Assembly: GCF_009650215.1 (NCBI RefSeq)
Contig: NZ_CP045851.1
Location: 1,155,189 to 1,219,188, forward strand
Source: Actinomarinicola tropica
GTDB lineage: Bacteria > Actinomycetota > Acidimicrobiia > Acidimicrobiales > SKKL01
DNA: 64,000 nt
Direction: 5' to 3'
This document shows positions 9,866 to 23,232 of this stretch, piece after piece. The notes below the pieces were generated by a model, which saw only the letters and a list, made by a program, of their open reading frames with translations, searched no databases and was not told the DNA's origin. Position numbers and translations under genes: made by a program. Positions within the stretch are counted from its first letter, which is position 1; every line of letters starts with the position of its first letter.

Positions 9866-9871
9866 TGGCCC

Positions 9872-11551
9872 ATGACCGACCCGATGAAGCCGCGCTCCCA
9901 CGAGGTCACCGACGGGTACGAACGTGCCCCCGCTCGGGCCATGCTCCGGGCCGTCGGCATGACCGACGACGACTGGTCGAAGCCCCAGGTGGCGGTGGCG
10001 TCGTCGTGGAACGAGGTCACCCCCTGCAACCTCCCGCTCGACCGGCTGGCGAAGCGGGCGAAGGAGGGCGTGCGTGGCGCCGGGGGCTTCCCGCTCGAGT
10101 TCACGACGATCGCGGTGAGCGACGGCATCTCGATGGGCCACGAGGGGATGCGGGCGTCGCTCGTCTCCCGAGAGGTGATCGCCGACTCGGTGGAGACCGT
10201 GATGCACGCCGAGCGGCTCGACGCCATGGTGACCTTCGCGGGGTGCGACAAGTCGCTGCCCGGGATGTTGATGGCCTCGGCCCGGGTGAACCTGCCGTCG
10301 GTGTTCGTCTACGCGGGGTCGATCCTGCCCGGCCAGCACAACGGGAAGGCGCTCGACATCACGAGCGTCTTCGAGGCCGTGGGCGCCTACGCCGCCGGCA
10401 CGATGGACCAGGCCGAGCTCGACGCCATCGAGCGCAACGCGTGCCCCTCCGAGGGCGCGTGCGCGGGCATGTTCACCGCCAACACGATGGCGTCGGTGGG
10501 CGAGGCGCTCGGCATGTCGCTGCCGGGGTCGGCGTCGGCGGCCGCCGTCGACCGCCGTCGCGACGACTACGCCTACGCCAGCGGCACGGCCGTGCTCAAC
10601 CTGCTGAAGCTCGGCATCCGGCCGCGCGACATCATCACCAAGGGCTCGCTCGAGAACGCGATCGCCGTCGTCATGGCGCTCGGTGGCTCCACCAACGCCG
10701 TGCTGCACCTGCTCGCCATCGCCCACGAGGCCCGGGTCGAGCTGCAGCTCGAGGACTTCAACAAGGTGGCGGCTCGCGTGCCCCACCTGGCCGACACCAA
10801 GCCCCACGGCAAGTACCACATGTGGGACATCGACCGGATCGGCGGTGTCCCGGTCGTCATGCAGATGCTGCTCGAGGCGGGGGTGCTGCACGGCGACGAG
10901 ATCACGGTCACCGGCAAGACGGTCGCCGAGAACCTGGCGATGATCGACCCACCGGCGCCCGATGGCGAGGTCGTGCACCGCTGGGACGACCCGATCCACG
11001 ACATCGGCGGCATCGCGGTGCTCCGGGGCTCGCTCGCCCCTGAGGGGGCGGTCATCAAGGTCGCGGGCATCGACGTCGATCACTTCGAGGGTCGGGCGCG
11101 GGTGTTCGACGGCGAGGATGCGGCGATGGAGGCGGTGCTCGCCGGGCGGATCGAGGCCGGCGACATCGTGGTCATCCGCTACGAGGGGCCGAAGGGTGGG
11201 CCGGGCATGCGGGAGATGCTGGCCATCACCGGTGCCATGAAGGGGGTCGGGCGCGGCGCCGATGCGGCGCTCTTGACCGACGGCCGCTTCTCCGGCGGCA
11301 CGCACGGCTTCTGCATCGGCCACGTCGCGCCGGAGGCCGTGGACGGCGGGCCGATCGCCTTCGTCGAGGAGGGTGACCGCATCGTCGTCGACGTGCACAA
11401 CCACCGCATCGACCTGCTCGTCGACGAGGAGACCCTCGCGGCGCGGCGCGCCGACTGGAAGCTGCCCGAGCCCCGCTACACCAGCGGCGTGCTCGCCAAG
11501 TTCGCGAAGCTGGTCCAGGGCGCCGAGAAGGGCGCGGTGACCGAGCCCTAG
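9872..11551 (+). CDS. ilvD: Dihydroxy-acid dehydratase
   Basis: This 559-aa enzyme catalyses the shared dehydration step in Ile and Val synthesis. The three cluster-ligand cysteines are visible at C52 (TPCNLPLD), C125 ([11 protein letters not shown]) and C197 ([11 protein letters not shown]). Three conserved cysteines match the [2Fe-2S] IlvD type. The C-terminal block [20 protein letters not shown] is also intact. It stands alone upstream of the ilvBNC cluster, separated by an MFS gene on the other strand. The short acidic N-terminus and the 6-nt gap from the TAGTGT box support the start. Confidence 0.97.
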   Translation: MTDPMKPRSHEVTDGYERAPARAMLRAVGMTDDDWSKPQVAVASSWNEVTPCNLPLDRLAKRAKEGVRGAGGFPLEFTTIAVSDGISMGHEGMRASLVSREVIADSVETVMHAERLDAMVTFAGCDKSLPGMLMASARVNLPSVFVYAGSILPGQHNGKALDITSVFEAVGAYAAGTMDQAELDAIERNACPSEGACAGMFTANTMASVGEALGMSLPGSASAAAVDRRRDDYAYASGTAVLNLLKLGIRPRDIITKGSLENAIAVVMALGGSTNAVLHLLAIAHEARVELQLEDFNKVAARVPHLADTKPHGKYHMWDIDRIGGVPVVMQMLLEAGVLHGDEITVTGKTVAENLAMIDPPAPDGEVVHRWDDPIHDIGGIAVLRGSLAPEGAVIKVAGIDVDHFEGRARVFDGEDAAMEAVLAGRIEAGDIVVIRYEGPKGGPGMREMLAITGAMKGVGRGADAALLTDGRFSGGTHGFCIGHVAPEAVDGGPIAFVEEGDRIVVDVHNHRIDLLVDEETLAARRADWKLPEPRYTSGVLAKFAKLVQGAEKGAVTEP

Positions 11552-11676
11552 GAGCGGCCGTGACCCAGGAGCTCGGGGATCCCCGATTCGGCGCGCCGGC
11601 GATCGAGTGAGCCCGCGTCCTCGGCCACGACCACGTCGTCGACTGGCTCCACCCACCAACCCCCTCTGACCGCCCG

Positions 11677-11725
11677 GCGCCCGCTTGGCGGCGATTCGGC
11701 GTCGATTCGCCGCCTACCGGGCGCG
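11677..11725. repeat. Recurring ~48-bp intergenic palindrome, copy 1
   Basis: Outer arms GCGCCCG/CGGGCGC and inner arms TTGGCGGCGATTCG/CGATTCGCCGCCTA make a near-perfect dyad. Copies of the same layout lie at 18690-18738 and 24816-24862. Here the stop codon of the MFS gene lies inside the right arm, and the element sits between two convergent gene ends, so it may double as a bidirectional terminator. Confidence 0.7.
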
Positions 11726-12874
11726 AGGTTCTCGGACGGCGAGGAGCATGATCGTGCCGGCGAGGGCGACGCCGACCGCAGCTGCCACCCCCGTCCAGCC
11801 CATGCCGAGGCGGGCGTAGAGGAACGACCCGCCGAACGTGCCGATCGACCGGGCGACGGTGATGAGCGCCAGCGCCGTCCCGACCCCGGCCCCCCGAGCG
11901 TCCGGATCGATCTCGGTGATCAGCGGCAACCCGGCGACGAACGCCAGCTCGAAGGCCGTCACCACCGCGCCGAGCACGAGGATCGCCGTCAGCCCGCGGG
12001 CCCCGCTCGGGCCGAGCAGCGCCATCGTCGGGACGAGCCCGACGCATCCGATGAGCACGGTGCGGCGCTTGCCGATCCGATCGGCGAACCAGATCGCCCC
12101 TCCCGTGCCCGCCAGCTCGCCCACGCCGAGGAGGATCGAGGCCAGCCCGATCGTCGCCACGTCCCACCCGATGTCGTCCTCGAGCCAGAACCCGTAGGCG
12201 ACGAAGACCAGAGCGATGGCGAACGACAGCAGGCTCATCGCCGCGTAGATGCCGACGGCCCCGGGCAGGAGGCGCAGCCGCGGGGCCCGGGCGCCGCCCC
12301 CGTCGTCATCGGCCACCACGCCCTGCAGCACCGCGATCGCGGCCACCAGGTGCACCCCCGCCACGGCCCAGAACGCCGAGCGCCAGCCCCACGCGTCGAT
12401 GGCCAGCCCGAGCAGCGGCACCCCGACGAGGAGCGCGAGCGACCACGACACCTCGCCGATCCCGACGACCGTGCCCCGTCGCTGCCAGGGCACGTGGTGG
12501 CCGATCCAGGTCGACATCGCCGTGTCGTAGACGATCTTCGCCGCCCCGAACGCCGTCACCGCCACGGTGAAGGTCACGATCCCCGGCGCCCCGCCCGCCA
12601 CGGCGAGGAAGAGCGCGCTGAGCGCCAGGCCGGCGAGCATCCCAAGGCGCCGTCGCCCTCGATCGATGACCCCGCCGGCGAACGGGGCGACCAGTCCGGA
12701 CATCTCCCGGATGCTCATGGCGACGCCGGCCGTCTCCTGGCTGACGCCCAGGCCACGGGCGATCGCGGGCAGGAACGGGTACACGAAGCGGATGCCGGTG
12801 TTCCCGGCGAGCCGACCGCCGACCAGCGCCGGAAGGGCGCGACGGACGTGGGCGGGCAGGGGGGTCTCGGCCAT
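11714..12874 (-). CDS. Major facilitator superfamily transporter
   Basis: This 386-aa protein has about 12 hydrophobic segments. The loop 2-3 region carries the MFS-type SIREMSGLVAPFAGGVIDRGRRRLGMLAG, with a second copy, AIWFADRIGKRRTVLIG, in the second half, as expected from the internal duplication of the fold. It is probably a drug or metabolite exporter; the substrate is unknown. The start at 12874 (MAETPLPAHV) is preferred because the frame stays open upstream only across the ilvB leader region. Its TAG stop lies in a recurring palindrome. Confidence 0.8.
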   Translation of the reverse strand: MAETPLPAHVRRALPALVGGRLAGNTGIRFVYPFLPAIARGLGVSQETAGVAMSIREMSGLVAPFAGGVIDRGRRRLGMLAGLALSALFLAVAGGAPGIVTFTVAVTAFGAAKIVYDTAMSTWIGHHVPWQRRGTVVGIGEVSWSLALLVGVPLLGLAIDAWGWRSAFWAVAGVHLVAAIAVLQGVVADDDGGGARAPRLRLLPGAVGIYAAMSLLSFAIALVFVAYGFWLEDDIGWDVATIGLASILLGVGELAGTGGAIWFADRIGKRRTVLIGCVGLVPTMALLGPSGARGLTAILVLGAVVTAFELAFVAGLPLITEIDPDARGAGVGTALALITVARSIGTFGGSFLYARLGMGWTGVAAAVGVALAGTIMLLAVREPRAR

Positions 12875-12936
12875 CGGCGGCGATGCTCCCACAGACCACC
12901 TTGCGGTTCGGACCCGACCGCTGGCAGACTGCCCCC

Positions 12937-12972
12937 GTGACCTTCGCCCGCGACCTCCTCGTAGTGATCTAG
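12937..12972 (+). CDS. ilvBNC leader peptide (attenuator)
   Basis: A GTG-started 11-codon frame encodes [11 protein letters not shown] and stops. Five successive codons are for Leu, Leu, Val, Val and Ile, the products of the pathway. TTGCGG (12901) and CAGACT (12925), 18 bp apart, look like a promoter, with the GTG 6 nt after the -10. Just downstream are a pause-type hairpin and an intrinsic terminator, then ilvB. This is the layout of ribosome-mediated attenuation known for actinobacterial ilvB operons. Stalling at scarce Leu/Val/Ile codons would let transcription read on. Confidence 0.8.
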   Translation: MTFARDLLVVI

Positions 12973-13004
12973 CGCACGCTTCGCCGATCACCCGTCGCGT
13001 GCGC
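12972..13004 (+). promoter_or_regulatory. Leader hairpin between the ilv leader peptide and the terminator
   Basis: GCGCACGC (12972-12979) and GCGTGCGC (12997-13004) form an 8-bp perfect stem with a 17-nt loop, starting at the leader stop codon. It is a candidate pause or alternative structure of the attenuator. Confidence 0.6.
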
Positions 13005-13009
13005 TCCTC

Positions 13010-13041
13010 GACCTCCCACGACGGGAGGTCGTCGTCGTTTT
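13010..13041 (+). terminator. ilvB: Attenuator terminator upstream of ilvB
   Basis: GACCTCCC and GGGAGGTC form an 8-bp perfect stem with the loop ACGAC, and TTTT follows 7 nt later. The 3' arm GGGAGGTC can also pair with CGACCTCC inside the Leu-Leu codons of the leader peptide (12950-12957), giving a mutually exclusive fold. Confidence 0.75.
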
Positions 13042-13090
13042 CCGCCCCTGTTCGCGCCCACCAACACCGACACGTAGGACCGAGGACCCC

Positions 13091-16391
<3,301 letters not shown>

Positions 16392-16398
16392 GCAATAC

Positions 16399-16420
16399 CC
16401 GACCTGTTCGGTCGGCTTTT
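16399..16420 (+). terminator. Intrinsic terminator after ilvC
   Basis: CCGACC and GGTCGG form a 6-bp stem with loop TGTTC, followed by CTTTT. It closes the ilvBNC unit. A TACCGT box (16423-16428), a likely promoter for metY, follows directly. Confidence 0.65.
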
Positions 16421-16461
16421 GGTACCGTGACCCGCCTGTCCACCACGACCGAGGAGTGCCG

Positions 16462-17781
16462 ATGACCGACCGCGCCCAGGGCTTCGAGACCCGCCAGATC
16501 CACGCCGGGCAGTCGCCCGACCCGGCGACGGGTGCCGTCGTCACGCCGATCTACCAGACGACGGCGTACCAGTTCGACGACAGCGAGCACGCGGCGCAGC
16601 TCTTCGCGCTGCAGGCGCCCGGCAACATCTACACCCGGATCATGAACCCCACCCAGATGGTGTTCGAGGCCCGGATGGCGGACCTCGAGGGCGGGATCGC
16701 CTCGACCGCAGCCGGGGTCCCCGGCGCCCTCGCGGTGGCGAGCGGTCAGGCGGCGGAGACCCTGGCGATCCTCAACCTGGCCGAGGCGGGCAGCCACATC
16801 GTCTCGTCGGCGTCGCTCTACGGCGGCACCTACAACCTGTTCCACTACACGCTGCCGAAGCTCGGCATCGAGGTCTCGTTCGTGGAGGACCCCGACGACC
16901 TCGACGCCTGGCGCAGCGCCGTGCGGGACAACACCAAGGCGTTCTACGGCGAGTCGATCGGCAACCCCCGCAACGACGTCTTCGACATCGAGGCCGTCGC
17001 TGCGATCGCCCACGAGAACGGCGTGCCGCTGATCATCGACAACACGGTGGCCACGCCCTACCTCATCCGCCCGATCGAGTGGGGCGCCGACATCGTCGTG
17101 CACTCGGCGACGAAGTTCCTCGGTGGCCACGGCAACGCCATCGGCGGCGTGATCGTCGACGGTGGCACGTTCGACTACGCCGCGAGCGGTCGCTTCCCGA
17201 ACTTCACCGAGCCCGACCCGAGCTACCACGGCCTGCAGTACTTCCCGATGCTCGGCCACGGCGCCTACATCGCGAAGGCGCGGGTCCAGCTGCTGCGGGA
17301 CATGGGGCCGGCGATCGCGCCCCAGAACGTGTTCCTGTTCCTCCAGGGCATCCAGACGTTGTCGCTGCGGATGGAGCGCCACGTGGAGAACGCCAAGGCC
17401 GTCGCCGCGTTCCTCGACGGGCACGACCAGGTGGAGTCGGTGAACTACGCCGGTCTGGCGTCGAGCCCGTGGTTCGAGAAGGGCCAGAAGTACGCCCCCA
17501 AGGGCACGGGCTCGGTGCCGTCGTTCATCATCAAGGGCGGGCGCGAGGCGGGGCGGCGCTTCGTCGAGGCGCTCGAGCTGCACCACCACGTCGCCAACCT
17601 CGGCGACACCCGCAGCCTGGTCATCCACCCGGCCTCGACCACGCACTCCCAGCTCACCGAGCAGGAGCAGCTCTTCTCCGGCGTCGAGCCGGGGCTCGTC
17701 CGACTGTCCGTCGGCATCGAGACGATCGAGGACATCCTGGCCGACCTCGAGAAGGGGTTCGCGGCCGCAGCTGGCGCCTGA
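16462..17781 (+). CDS. metY: O-acetylhomoserine sulfhydrylase (Cys/Met metabolism PLP enzyme)
   Basis: This 439-aa protein belongs to the Cys/Met gamma family of PLP enzymes. The catalytic lysine is K218 in HSATKFLGGHGNAIGG, and the N-terminal GFETRQIHAGQ...TPIYQTTAY signature is intact. At about 430-440 aa it is longer than MetB/MetC-type enzymes (about 380-400), which points to MetY: direct sulfhydrylation of O-acetylhomoserine to homocysteine. The ATG at 16462 follows GAGGAG by 5 nt. It is a single-gene unit between the ilvC terminator and an unclear minus-strand frame. Confidence 0.92.
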   Translation: MTDRAQGFETRQIHAGQSPDPATGAVVTPIYQTTAYQFDDSEHAAQLFALQAPGNIYTRIMNPTQMVFEARMADLEGGIASTAAGVPGALAVASGQAAETLAILNLAEAGSHIVSSASLYGGTYNLFHYTLPKLGIEVSFVEDPDDLDAWRSAVRDNTKAFYGESIGNPRNDVFDIEAVAAIAHENGVPLIIDNTVATPYLIRPIEWGADIVVHSATKFLGGHGNAIGGVIVDGGTFDYAASGRFPNFTEPDPSYHGLQYFPMLGHGAYIAKARVQLLRDMGPAIAPQNVFLFLQGIQTLSLRMERHVENAKAVAAFLDGHDQVESVNYAGLASSPWFEKGQKYAPKGTGSVPSFIIKGGREAGRRFVEALELHHHVANLGDTRSLVIHPASTTHSQLTEQEQLFSGVEPGLVRLSVGIETIEDILADLEKGFAAAAGA

Positions 17782-18477
17782 GGGCGTCGCGCTGCCCGGC
17801 GGCTCCACGCCGACCGGGTCCTCCCTGATCTCCACGTCCGGCGGCGGACCCGGCGAGGGGTCGGTGTGCGGGCGGGGATCGCGCCACGCGGTCGCCGCCT
17901 GCACACCTGACCCTGGGAGCGGGATCGACCCGTGGCGGCCCGGGCGTGGGCGGAACGAGCCGTGGAGGGCGTAGACGCCCCGGCGCACGCGCACGGCCCG
18001 CCCCTGGTCGACCTCGTAGCCCATGGCGTCGCCGAGCGCCTTCACCGCTGTGGGGCTGTCGATCTCGTAGCCGTACCGGTGGAGGAGGTCGTGGAGCTCC
18101 CGTAGGGACAGCGCACCGTGGCGGCGCAGGACGGCGAGGCAGGTGGAGCGGAGCCGGCGCCCCCACAGCGGCCGGGCGTCGGGGTGGAGGGGTGCGAGGG
18201 GCGCCTGGTCGTGGGCCGGCGGGCGTCGGCCGTGCGGATGGGGGGCGACGGGCCAGAGCTGCTCCCGCACCGTGCCGAGGTGGTCCAGGACGGCGATGCG
18301 CCGGTCCGTGAGCGCGACGAGGTGGGCGTCGATCTCGCTGAGGGCGTGGAGCGCGGCGTCCCGCTCGATCTGGAGGAGGCGACGCTCGCCGACCGAGAGC
18401 CCGGCGTGGCGTCGGTTGGGAGCGAGGCGACGGTGCGACTCCCCGGGGTGGGGGCGCGGTGCGTGCGGTGGCGTCAT
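17782..18477 (-). CDS. Hypothetical winged-helix-like protein, 3' end unresolved
   Basis: On the minus strand from 18477, a frame encodes a coiled N-terminal part (ERRLLQIERDAALHALSEIDAHLVALTDRRIAVLDHL). A plausible helix-turn-helix follows: LWGRRLRSTCLAVLRRHGALSLRELHDLLHRYGYEI, then PTAVKALGDAMGYEVDQGRAVRVRRGVYAL. This reads as a real protein of about 190-230 aa. However, the frame has no stop until 16156, deep in antisense metY, so the C-terminal end shown here is only where the opposite gene begins. A frameshift, a decayed gene or a sequencing error near the 3' end would explain it. Function unknown. Confidence 0.4.
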
Positions 18478-18689
18478 GGGGGCGGTCCTCGCGTCGGTGT
18501 CCCGGCGTGGGCCTGGGACGGCTCCGTCGTGGGACGCCCGCCGGGGGCGTCGACCGGTCGGGCGGCGAGCGCCGGCAGCGACAGGGACATCATGCCGAGC
18601 GGGTGTGACAGCGACGGCGGGGGCGCCCCGCTCGCTCGCTCCCGCCCAACCGGCCTGCCCTGCCGACCACCTCCGACCCTCACCAGCCA
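18478..18689. other. Gene-poor stretch between hypothetical gene and serC
   Basis: The region is GC-rich with no convincing frame on either strand. It leads into copy 2 of the recurring palindrome and a G-rich run just before the serC stop. I see no RNA gene here. Confidence 0.5.
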
Positions 18690-18738
18690 GCGCCCAGTTG
18701 GCGGGGATTCGACATCGATTCGCCGCCTAACGGGCGGC
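18690..18738. repeat. Recurring ~48-bp intergenic palindrome, copy 2
   Basis: It has outer arms GCGCCC/GGGCGGCG and inner TTGGCGGGGATTCG with CGATTCGCCGCCTA, in the same order and spacing as copies 1 and 3. It lies 42 bp downstream of the serC stop. Confidence 0.7.
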
Positions 18739-18779
18739 GCGTGGCGATGGGGGGTGGGGGGTGGGGGGGCTCCGCCCCG

Positions 18780-19925
18780 TCAGGCCAGGCGCTCGACCAC
18801 GAAGTCGATGCAGCGGGTCAGGGCCTCCACGTCGGCGGGGTCGATCGCCGGGAACAGCGCGATCCGCAGCTGGTTGCGGCCCAGCTTGCGGTACGAGAAC
18901 GTGTCGAGCACCCCGTTCTGCGCGAGCACCTTCGAGACCGTCGTCGCATCCACGGCGTCGTCGAGGTCGATCGTGGCCACGGTGTGCGACCGCGCGGCAG
19001 GATCGGCTACGAACGGCGTCGCGACCGACGACCGCTCCGCCCACCCGTAGATCGCCTCGGCCGACCGGTCGCAGCGCGACGCCGCCCACTCGAGCCCGCC
19101 GTTGCCGTTGATCCACTCGACCTGCTGCACGGTGAGGAACAGCGTGGCCAGCGCCGGCGTGTTGTAGGTCTGGTCCTTGCGGGAGTTGTCGAGCGCCGTC
19201 TTCAGGTCGATCGAGGTGGGGATCCACCGGTCGGACGCCGCGATCCGCTCGATCCGCTCGATGGCGGCGGGAGAGACCGCGGCGATCCACAGCCCGCCGT
19301 CCGACGCCAGCGCCTTCTGAGGGGCGAAGTAGTAGACGTCGACCTCGCGCGCGTCGAACCGCAGGCCGCCGGCCGCCGACGTGGCGTCGACCGCGACCAG
19401 CGCGTCGGACGAGGAGATCCCGGCGGGACGGGCCAGCGGCATCATCACGCCCGTCGACGTCTCGTTCTGGGTCAACGCGTACAGGTCGACCGACGGATCC
19501 GCGGCCAGCTCGGGGTGGGTGCCCGGCTCGGAGGAGATCACGATCGGGTCGTCGAGGAACGGGGCGGCGGCGGCGCCCGCTGCGAACTTGGACGAGAACT
19601 CGCCGAACGACAGGTGCTGGCTGCGACGCTCGATCAGGCCGAACAGCGCGGCATCCCAGAACACGGTGGTGCCGCCGTTGCCGAGGATGATCTCGTAGCC
19701 GTCGGGGAGGGCGAACATCTCCGCCAACCCGTTGCGCAGCGCCCCGACCACGAACTGGACCGCCGGCTGGCGGTGCGAGGTGCCGAGGTAGGTGGGAGCC
19801 GCCGCCGCCAGGGCGTCGACGGCCTCCTGACGCACGAGCGAGGGCCCGCTGCCGAACCGCCCGTCGGACGGTCGCAGGTCGGCCGGGATCTCGATCTGGG
19901 GGAGGGTCGCGCTCACGCGTGCCAC
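18780..19925 (-). CDS. serC: Phosphoserine aminotransferase, mycobacterial type
   Basis: This 381-aa PLP enzyme transfers an amino group from glutamate to 3-phosphohydroxypyruvate in serine synthesis. The N-terminal [22 protein letters not shown] is diagnostic of the actinobacterial SerC. The PLP lysine lies in [14 protein letters not shown] and the phosphate-binding residues in TSHRQPAV. A second GTG at 19916 ([10 protein letters not shown]) is equally plausible as a start. It diverges from aspC with 35 bp between, and serA lies about 3.3 kb away. Confidence 0.93.
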   Translation of the reverse strand: MARVSATLPQIEIPADLRPSDGRFGSGPSLVRQEAVDALAAAAPTYLGTSHRQPAVQFVVGALRNGLAEMFALPDGYEIILGNGGTTVFWDAALFGLIERRSQHLSFGEFSSKFAAGAAAAPFLDDPIVISSEPGTHPELAADPSVDLYALTQNETSTGVMMPLARPAGISSSDALVAVDATSAAGGLRFDAREVDVYYFAPQKALASDGGLWIAAVSPAAIERIERIAASDRWIPTSIDLKTALDNSRKDQTYNTPALATLFLTVQQVEWINGNGGLEWAASRCDRSAEAIYGWAERSSVATPFVADPAARSHTVATIDLDDAVDATTVSKVLAQNGVLDTFSYRKLGRNQLRIALFPAIDPADVEALTRCIDFVVERLA

Positions 19926-19960
19926 TATCGCGGGCGACGATCAGAGGAGCGAATCCGATC

Positions 19961-21163
19961 ATGTCCCCCCACCGCATCTCGGCGCGCGTCGCCGCCATCG
20001 CCCCGTCGGCCACCCTCGCCGTCGACGCCAAGGCCAAGGCCCTGAAGGCCGCGGGCGAGCCCGTCATCGGCTTCGGCGCCGGCGAACCCGACTTCTCCAC
20101 CCCCGCCTACGTGGTCGAGGCCGCCGCAGCCGCCTGCACCGACCCCGCCATGCACCGCTACACGCCGGCGGCCGGGCTGCCCCAGCTGCGCGAGGCCATC
20201 GCCACCAAGACCGCACGCGACTCCGGCTACCAGGTCGATCCGAGCCAGGTCGTCGTCACCAACGGCGGCAAGCACGCCGTGTACAACGCCTTCACCGTCC
20301 TGCTCGACCCCGGCGACGAGGTCCTCCTCCCCGCGCCGTACTGGACGACCTACCCCGAGCCGATCGCGCTCGCCGGTGCCTCCTCCGTCGTCGTGCCCAC
20401 CGACGCGGCGTCGGGATTCCGGGTCACCGTCGACCAGCTCGAGGCCGCTCGCACCGACCGCACCAAGGCCCTCGTCTTCGTGTCGCCGTCGAACCCGAGC
20501 GGCGCCGTCTACCCGGCGGAGGAGATCGAGGCCATCGGCCGTTGGGCAGCCGAGCACGACGTGTGGGTGGTCACCGACGAGATCTACGAGCACCTCACCT
20601 ACGGCGAGCACACCTTCGCCTCGATGCCGACGCTCGTCCCCGAGCTCGCCGATCGCTGCATCGTCCTCAACGGCGTCGCCAAGACCTACGCCATGACCGG
20701 CTGGCGGGTCGGCTGGCTCATCGCGCCGCCCGACGTCGCGGCGGCCGCCGCGAACCTCCAGTCCCACCAGACCTCGAACGTCGCCAACGTGAGCCAGGCC
20801 GCCGCGCTCGCCGCCGTGAGCGGCCCGCTCGACGCCGTCTCCGAGATGCGCGCGGCCTTCGAGCGACGGGGTCGGCGCATGGTCGAGATGCTGCGCGACA
20901 TCGACGGCGTGACGGTCCTCGATCCGCAGGGCGCGTTCTACGCCTACCCGTCGTTCGAGGGCGTCCTCGGCCGCACGATCGCCGGGCGGACCCCGTCGAA
21001 CACCCTCGAGCTCGCCGACCTCCTCCTCGAGGAGGCCAGGGTGGCGATCGTCCCCGGCGAGGCCTTCGGCACCCCGGGCTACGCCCGCCTGTCGTTCGCC
21101 CTCGGCGACGACGACCTCGCCGAGGGCATCCAGCGCATCGTCGACCTCCTCGCCGGGAGCTGA
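19961..21163 (+). CDS. aspC: Aspartate aminotransferase, class I (subgroup Ib-like)
   Basis: This 400-aa aminotransferase interconverts aspartate and glutamate with their oxo-acids. It has the [12 protein letters not shown] motif, the PYWTTYPE block, [10 protein letters not shown], and the PLP lysine K241 in [16 protein letters not shown], then the substrate-arginine region near [16 protein letters not shown] at 19942-19948 precedes the ATG at 19961. An in-frame start 42 nt upstream was rejected because it overlaps the serC start. The S9 peptidase begins 5 bp after its stop. Confidence 0.92.
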   Translation: MSPHRISARVAAIAPSATLAVDAKAKALKAAGEPVIGFGAGEPDFSTPAYVVEAAAAACTDPAMHRYTPAAGLPQLREAIATKTARDSGYQVDPSQVVVTNGGKHAVYNAFTVLLDPGDEVLLPAPYWTTYPEPIALAGASSVVVPTDAASGFRVTVDQLEAARTDRTKALVFVSPSNPSGAVYPAEEIEAIGRWAAEHDVWVVTDEIYEHLTYGEHTFASMPTLVPELADRCIVLNGVAKTYAMTGWRVGWLIAPPDVAAAAANLQSHQTSNVANVSQAAALAAVSGPLDAVSEMRAAFERRGRRMVEMLRDIDGVTVLDPQGAFYAYPSFEGVLGRTIAGRTPSNTLELADLLLEEARVAIVPGEAFGTPGYARLSFALGDDDLAEGIQRIVDLLAGS

Positions 21164-21168
21164 CCGCG

Positions 21169-23163
21169 GTGGCCGCCGGCGCCGCCCTCCCGTACGGCAC
21201 CTGGCCGTCCCCGATCAGCTCCGAGCTCGTCGTGCGGGCCGCCGCAGGGCTGTCGGACGTCCGGGTCGACCCCTCGACCGGCGCGGTCTGGTGGTCGGAG
21301 AGCCGTCCCGACGAGGGCGGACGCATCACCGTGGTCCGCCAGGACCCCGCCACGGGCGTCGCCCAGGAGCGCGTCCCGGCGACCCACTCCGCCCGCACCC
21401 GGGTGCACGAGTACGGCGGGGCCGCGTGGTGGGTCGCCGACGACACGTTGTGGTTCGCCAACTGGGACGACCAGCGCATCTGGCGGCGAGGCCCCGGGGA
21501 CGACGCCCCCGTCCCGGTCACGCCCGAACCGGCCCAGCGCCACGGCGAGAGGTTCGCCGACGGCGTGGTGAGCTCCGACGGCGGCTGGATCGTGTGCGTG
21601 CGGGAGAGCCACGTCGCCGCCGACGGGACGGCCCTCGACGAGGCCCGCAACGAGATCGTCGCCGTCCCCGCCCGTGCCGACGGCGGCGGCGAACCCGTCG
21701 TGCTCGTCGCCGGGACCGACTTCGTGTCGAGCCCCCGGCTCGATCCCACGGGCACCCGGCTCGCCTGGCTCGTCTGGGATCACCCGCGCATGCCGTGGGA
21801 CGGCACCGAGCTGTGGACGGCGGCCCTCGTCCTCGATGGCCCCCTGCCGCACGTCGTCGAGCCGTCGTTCCTGGCCGGTGGGCCCGACGAGGCGCTCGTC
21901 CAGCCGGAGTGGACCGAGGACGGGCACCTGCTCGTCGTCTCGGACCGGTCGGAGTGGTGGAACGTGCACCGGGTCGACGGCACCGGCGACCTCGAACCGC
22001 TCGGGCCCGTCGATGCCGAGGTCGCCACCCCGCCGTGGGTGTTCGGCCAGTCCCGCTACGTCGTCGACCCGGCGCGCGGGCGGATCATCGCCGCCCTCAC
22101 CCGCGCCGGCACCGACGCCCTCGCGGTCGTCGAGCAGGGTCGGGTGCGCGAGGTCCCGACGTCGTTCACCGCCTGGTCGGCCCTGCGCCTCGACGGCGAC
22201 GGGCGGGTCGTGGGGGTCGCCGCCGCGCCCGACGCCGAACCCGCCGTGGTGCGCGTCGACCTCGCCGACGCCGGGTCGCCGGGGATCGAGGTGCTCCGTC
22301 CGTCGCGCGACCTGGGTCTCGCCCCCGAGTGGTTCAGCCGACCGGAACCGATCGAGTTCCCGACCAGCGGCGGGCGCACCGCGCACGCCCTCCTGTACCG
22401 GCCCACGAACCCCGAGGTCACGGCGTCGACCGAGGAGCGGCCGCCGCTCATCGTCACGATCCACGGCGGTCCGACGAGCGCGGCGCGGCCCCAGCTCAGC
22501 CTGGCGACCCAGTTCTGGACCAGCCGCGGGTTCGCCGTGGTCGACGTCAACTACGGCGGCTCGACGGGCTACGGCCGCTCGTACCGGCGTCAGCTCGACG
22601 GGGCGTGGGGGATCGTCGACGTCGACGACTGCGAGGCCGCCGCACGGTTCCTCGCCGAGCGTGGTGACGTCGATGGCGACCGGCTCCTCATCCGGGGCGG
22701 TTCGGCCGGAGGGTTCACGACGCTCGCCGCCCTGGCGTTCCGCGACACGTTCGCCGCCGGCGCCAGCAGCTACGGGGTCGCCGATCTGGCGGCCCTCGCC
22801 GCCGACACCCACAAGTTCGAGTCCCGCTACCTCGACGGTCTGGTCGGGCCGTACCCCGAGTCGTCCGACGTCTACGCCGAGCGCTCGCCGATCCACCACC
22901 TCGACGGCTTCGACCGTCCGCTCATCGTGTTCCAGGGGCTGGAGGACGAGATCGTGCCGCCGAACCAGTCCGAGGCGATCGTCGCGGCGCTGGAGGAGCG
23001 GGGCGTGCCCGTCGCCTACGTCGCCTTCGAGGGCGAGCAGCACGGCTTCCGTCGGGCGGAGAACATCCGGCGGGTGCTCGAGGCCGAGCTCTGGTTCTAC
23101 GGCCACGTGCTGGGGTTCGAGCCCGCCGATCGGATCGACCCGGTCGAGCTGCGGGGCGCCTGA
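21169..23163 (+). CDS. S9 family prolyl-oligopeptidase-like serine peptidase
   Basis: This 664-aa protein has an N-terminal beta-propeller-like region (about residues 20-370) and a C-terminal alpha/beta-hydrolase domain. The nucleophile is S512 in RGGSAGGF, with D593 (GLEDEIVPP) and H625 (GEQHGFR). The HGGP oxyanion segment and the GSTGYGRSYRR loop are typical of S9C acylaminoacyl/dipeptidyl peptidases, which cut oligopeptides. No signal peptide is visible, so it is probably cytoplasmic. The GTG start at 21169 is 5 bp after aspC, suggesting co-transcription. The frame stays open further upstream over antisense-like sequence, which I rejected. Confidence 0.9.
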   Translation: MAAGAALPYGTWPSPISSELVVRAAAGLSDVRVDPSTGAVWWSESRPDEGGRITVVRQDPATGVAQERVPATHSARTRVHEYGGAAWWVADDTLWFANWDDQRIWRRGPGDDAPVPVTPEPAQRHGERFADGVVSSDGGWIVCVRESHVAADGTALDEARNEIVAVPARADGGGEPVVLVAGTDFVSSPRLDPTGTRLAWLVWDHPRMPWDGTELWTAALVLDGPLPHVVEPSFLAGGPDEALVQPEWTEDGHLLVVSDRSEWWNVHRVDGTGDLEPLGPVDAEVATPPWVFGQSRYVVDPARGRIIAALTRAGTDALAVVEQGRVREVPTSFTAWSALRLDGDGRVVGVAAAPDAEPAVVRVDLADAGSPGIEVLRPSRDLGLAPEWFSRPEPIEFPTSGGRTAHALLYRPTNPEVTASTEERPPLIVTIHGGPTSAARPQLSLATQFWTSRGFAVVDVNYGGSTGYGRSYRRQLDGAWGIVDVDDCEAAARFLAERGDVDGDRLLIRGGSAGGFTTLAALAFRDTFAAGASSYGVADLAALAADTHKFESRYLDGLVGPYPESSDVYAERSPIHHLDGFDRPLIVFQGLEDEIVPPNQSEAIVAALEERGVPVAYVAFEGEQHGFRRAENIRRVLEAELWFYGHVLGFEPADRIDPVELRGA

Positions 23164-23232
23164 GCGGCTCGTCCCGGCGGCGTCCGCATCGGTTTGGCGA
23201 CTCCCGGCGACGAGGCCCCATGATGGGCGGAT

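Noticed and set aside
8006-11659. A 1217-codon minus-strand frame over the ABC genes and ilvD
   Set aside because: It fuses the true permease with antisense ilvD and the other frame of the ATPase. High GC removes stop codons; the protein text is Arg/Ala-rich and unlike any family.
16399-16461. An S-adenosylmethionine riboswitch before metY
   Set aside because: The gap is only about 60 bp and is accounted for by the ilvC terminator, a TACCGT box and a ribosome-binding site.
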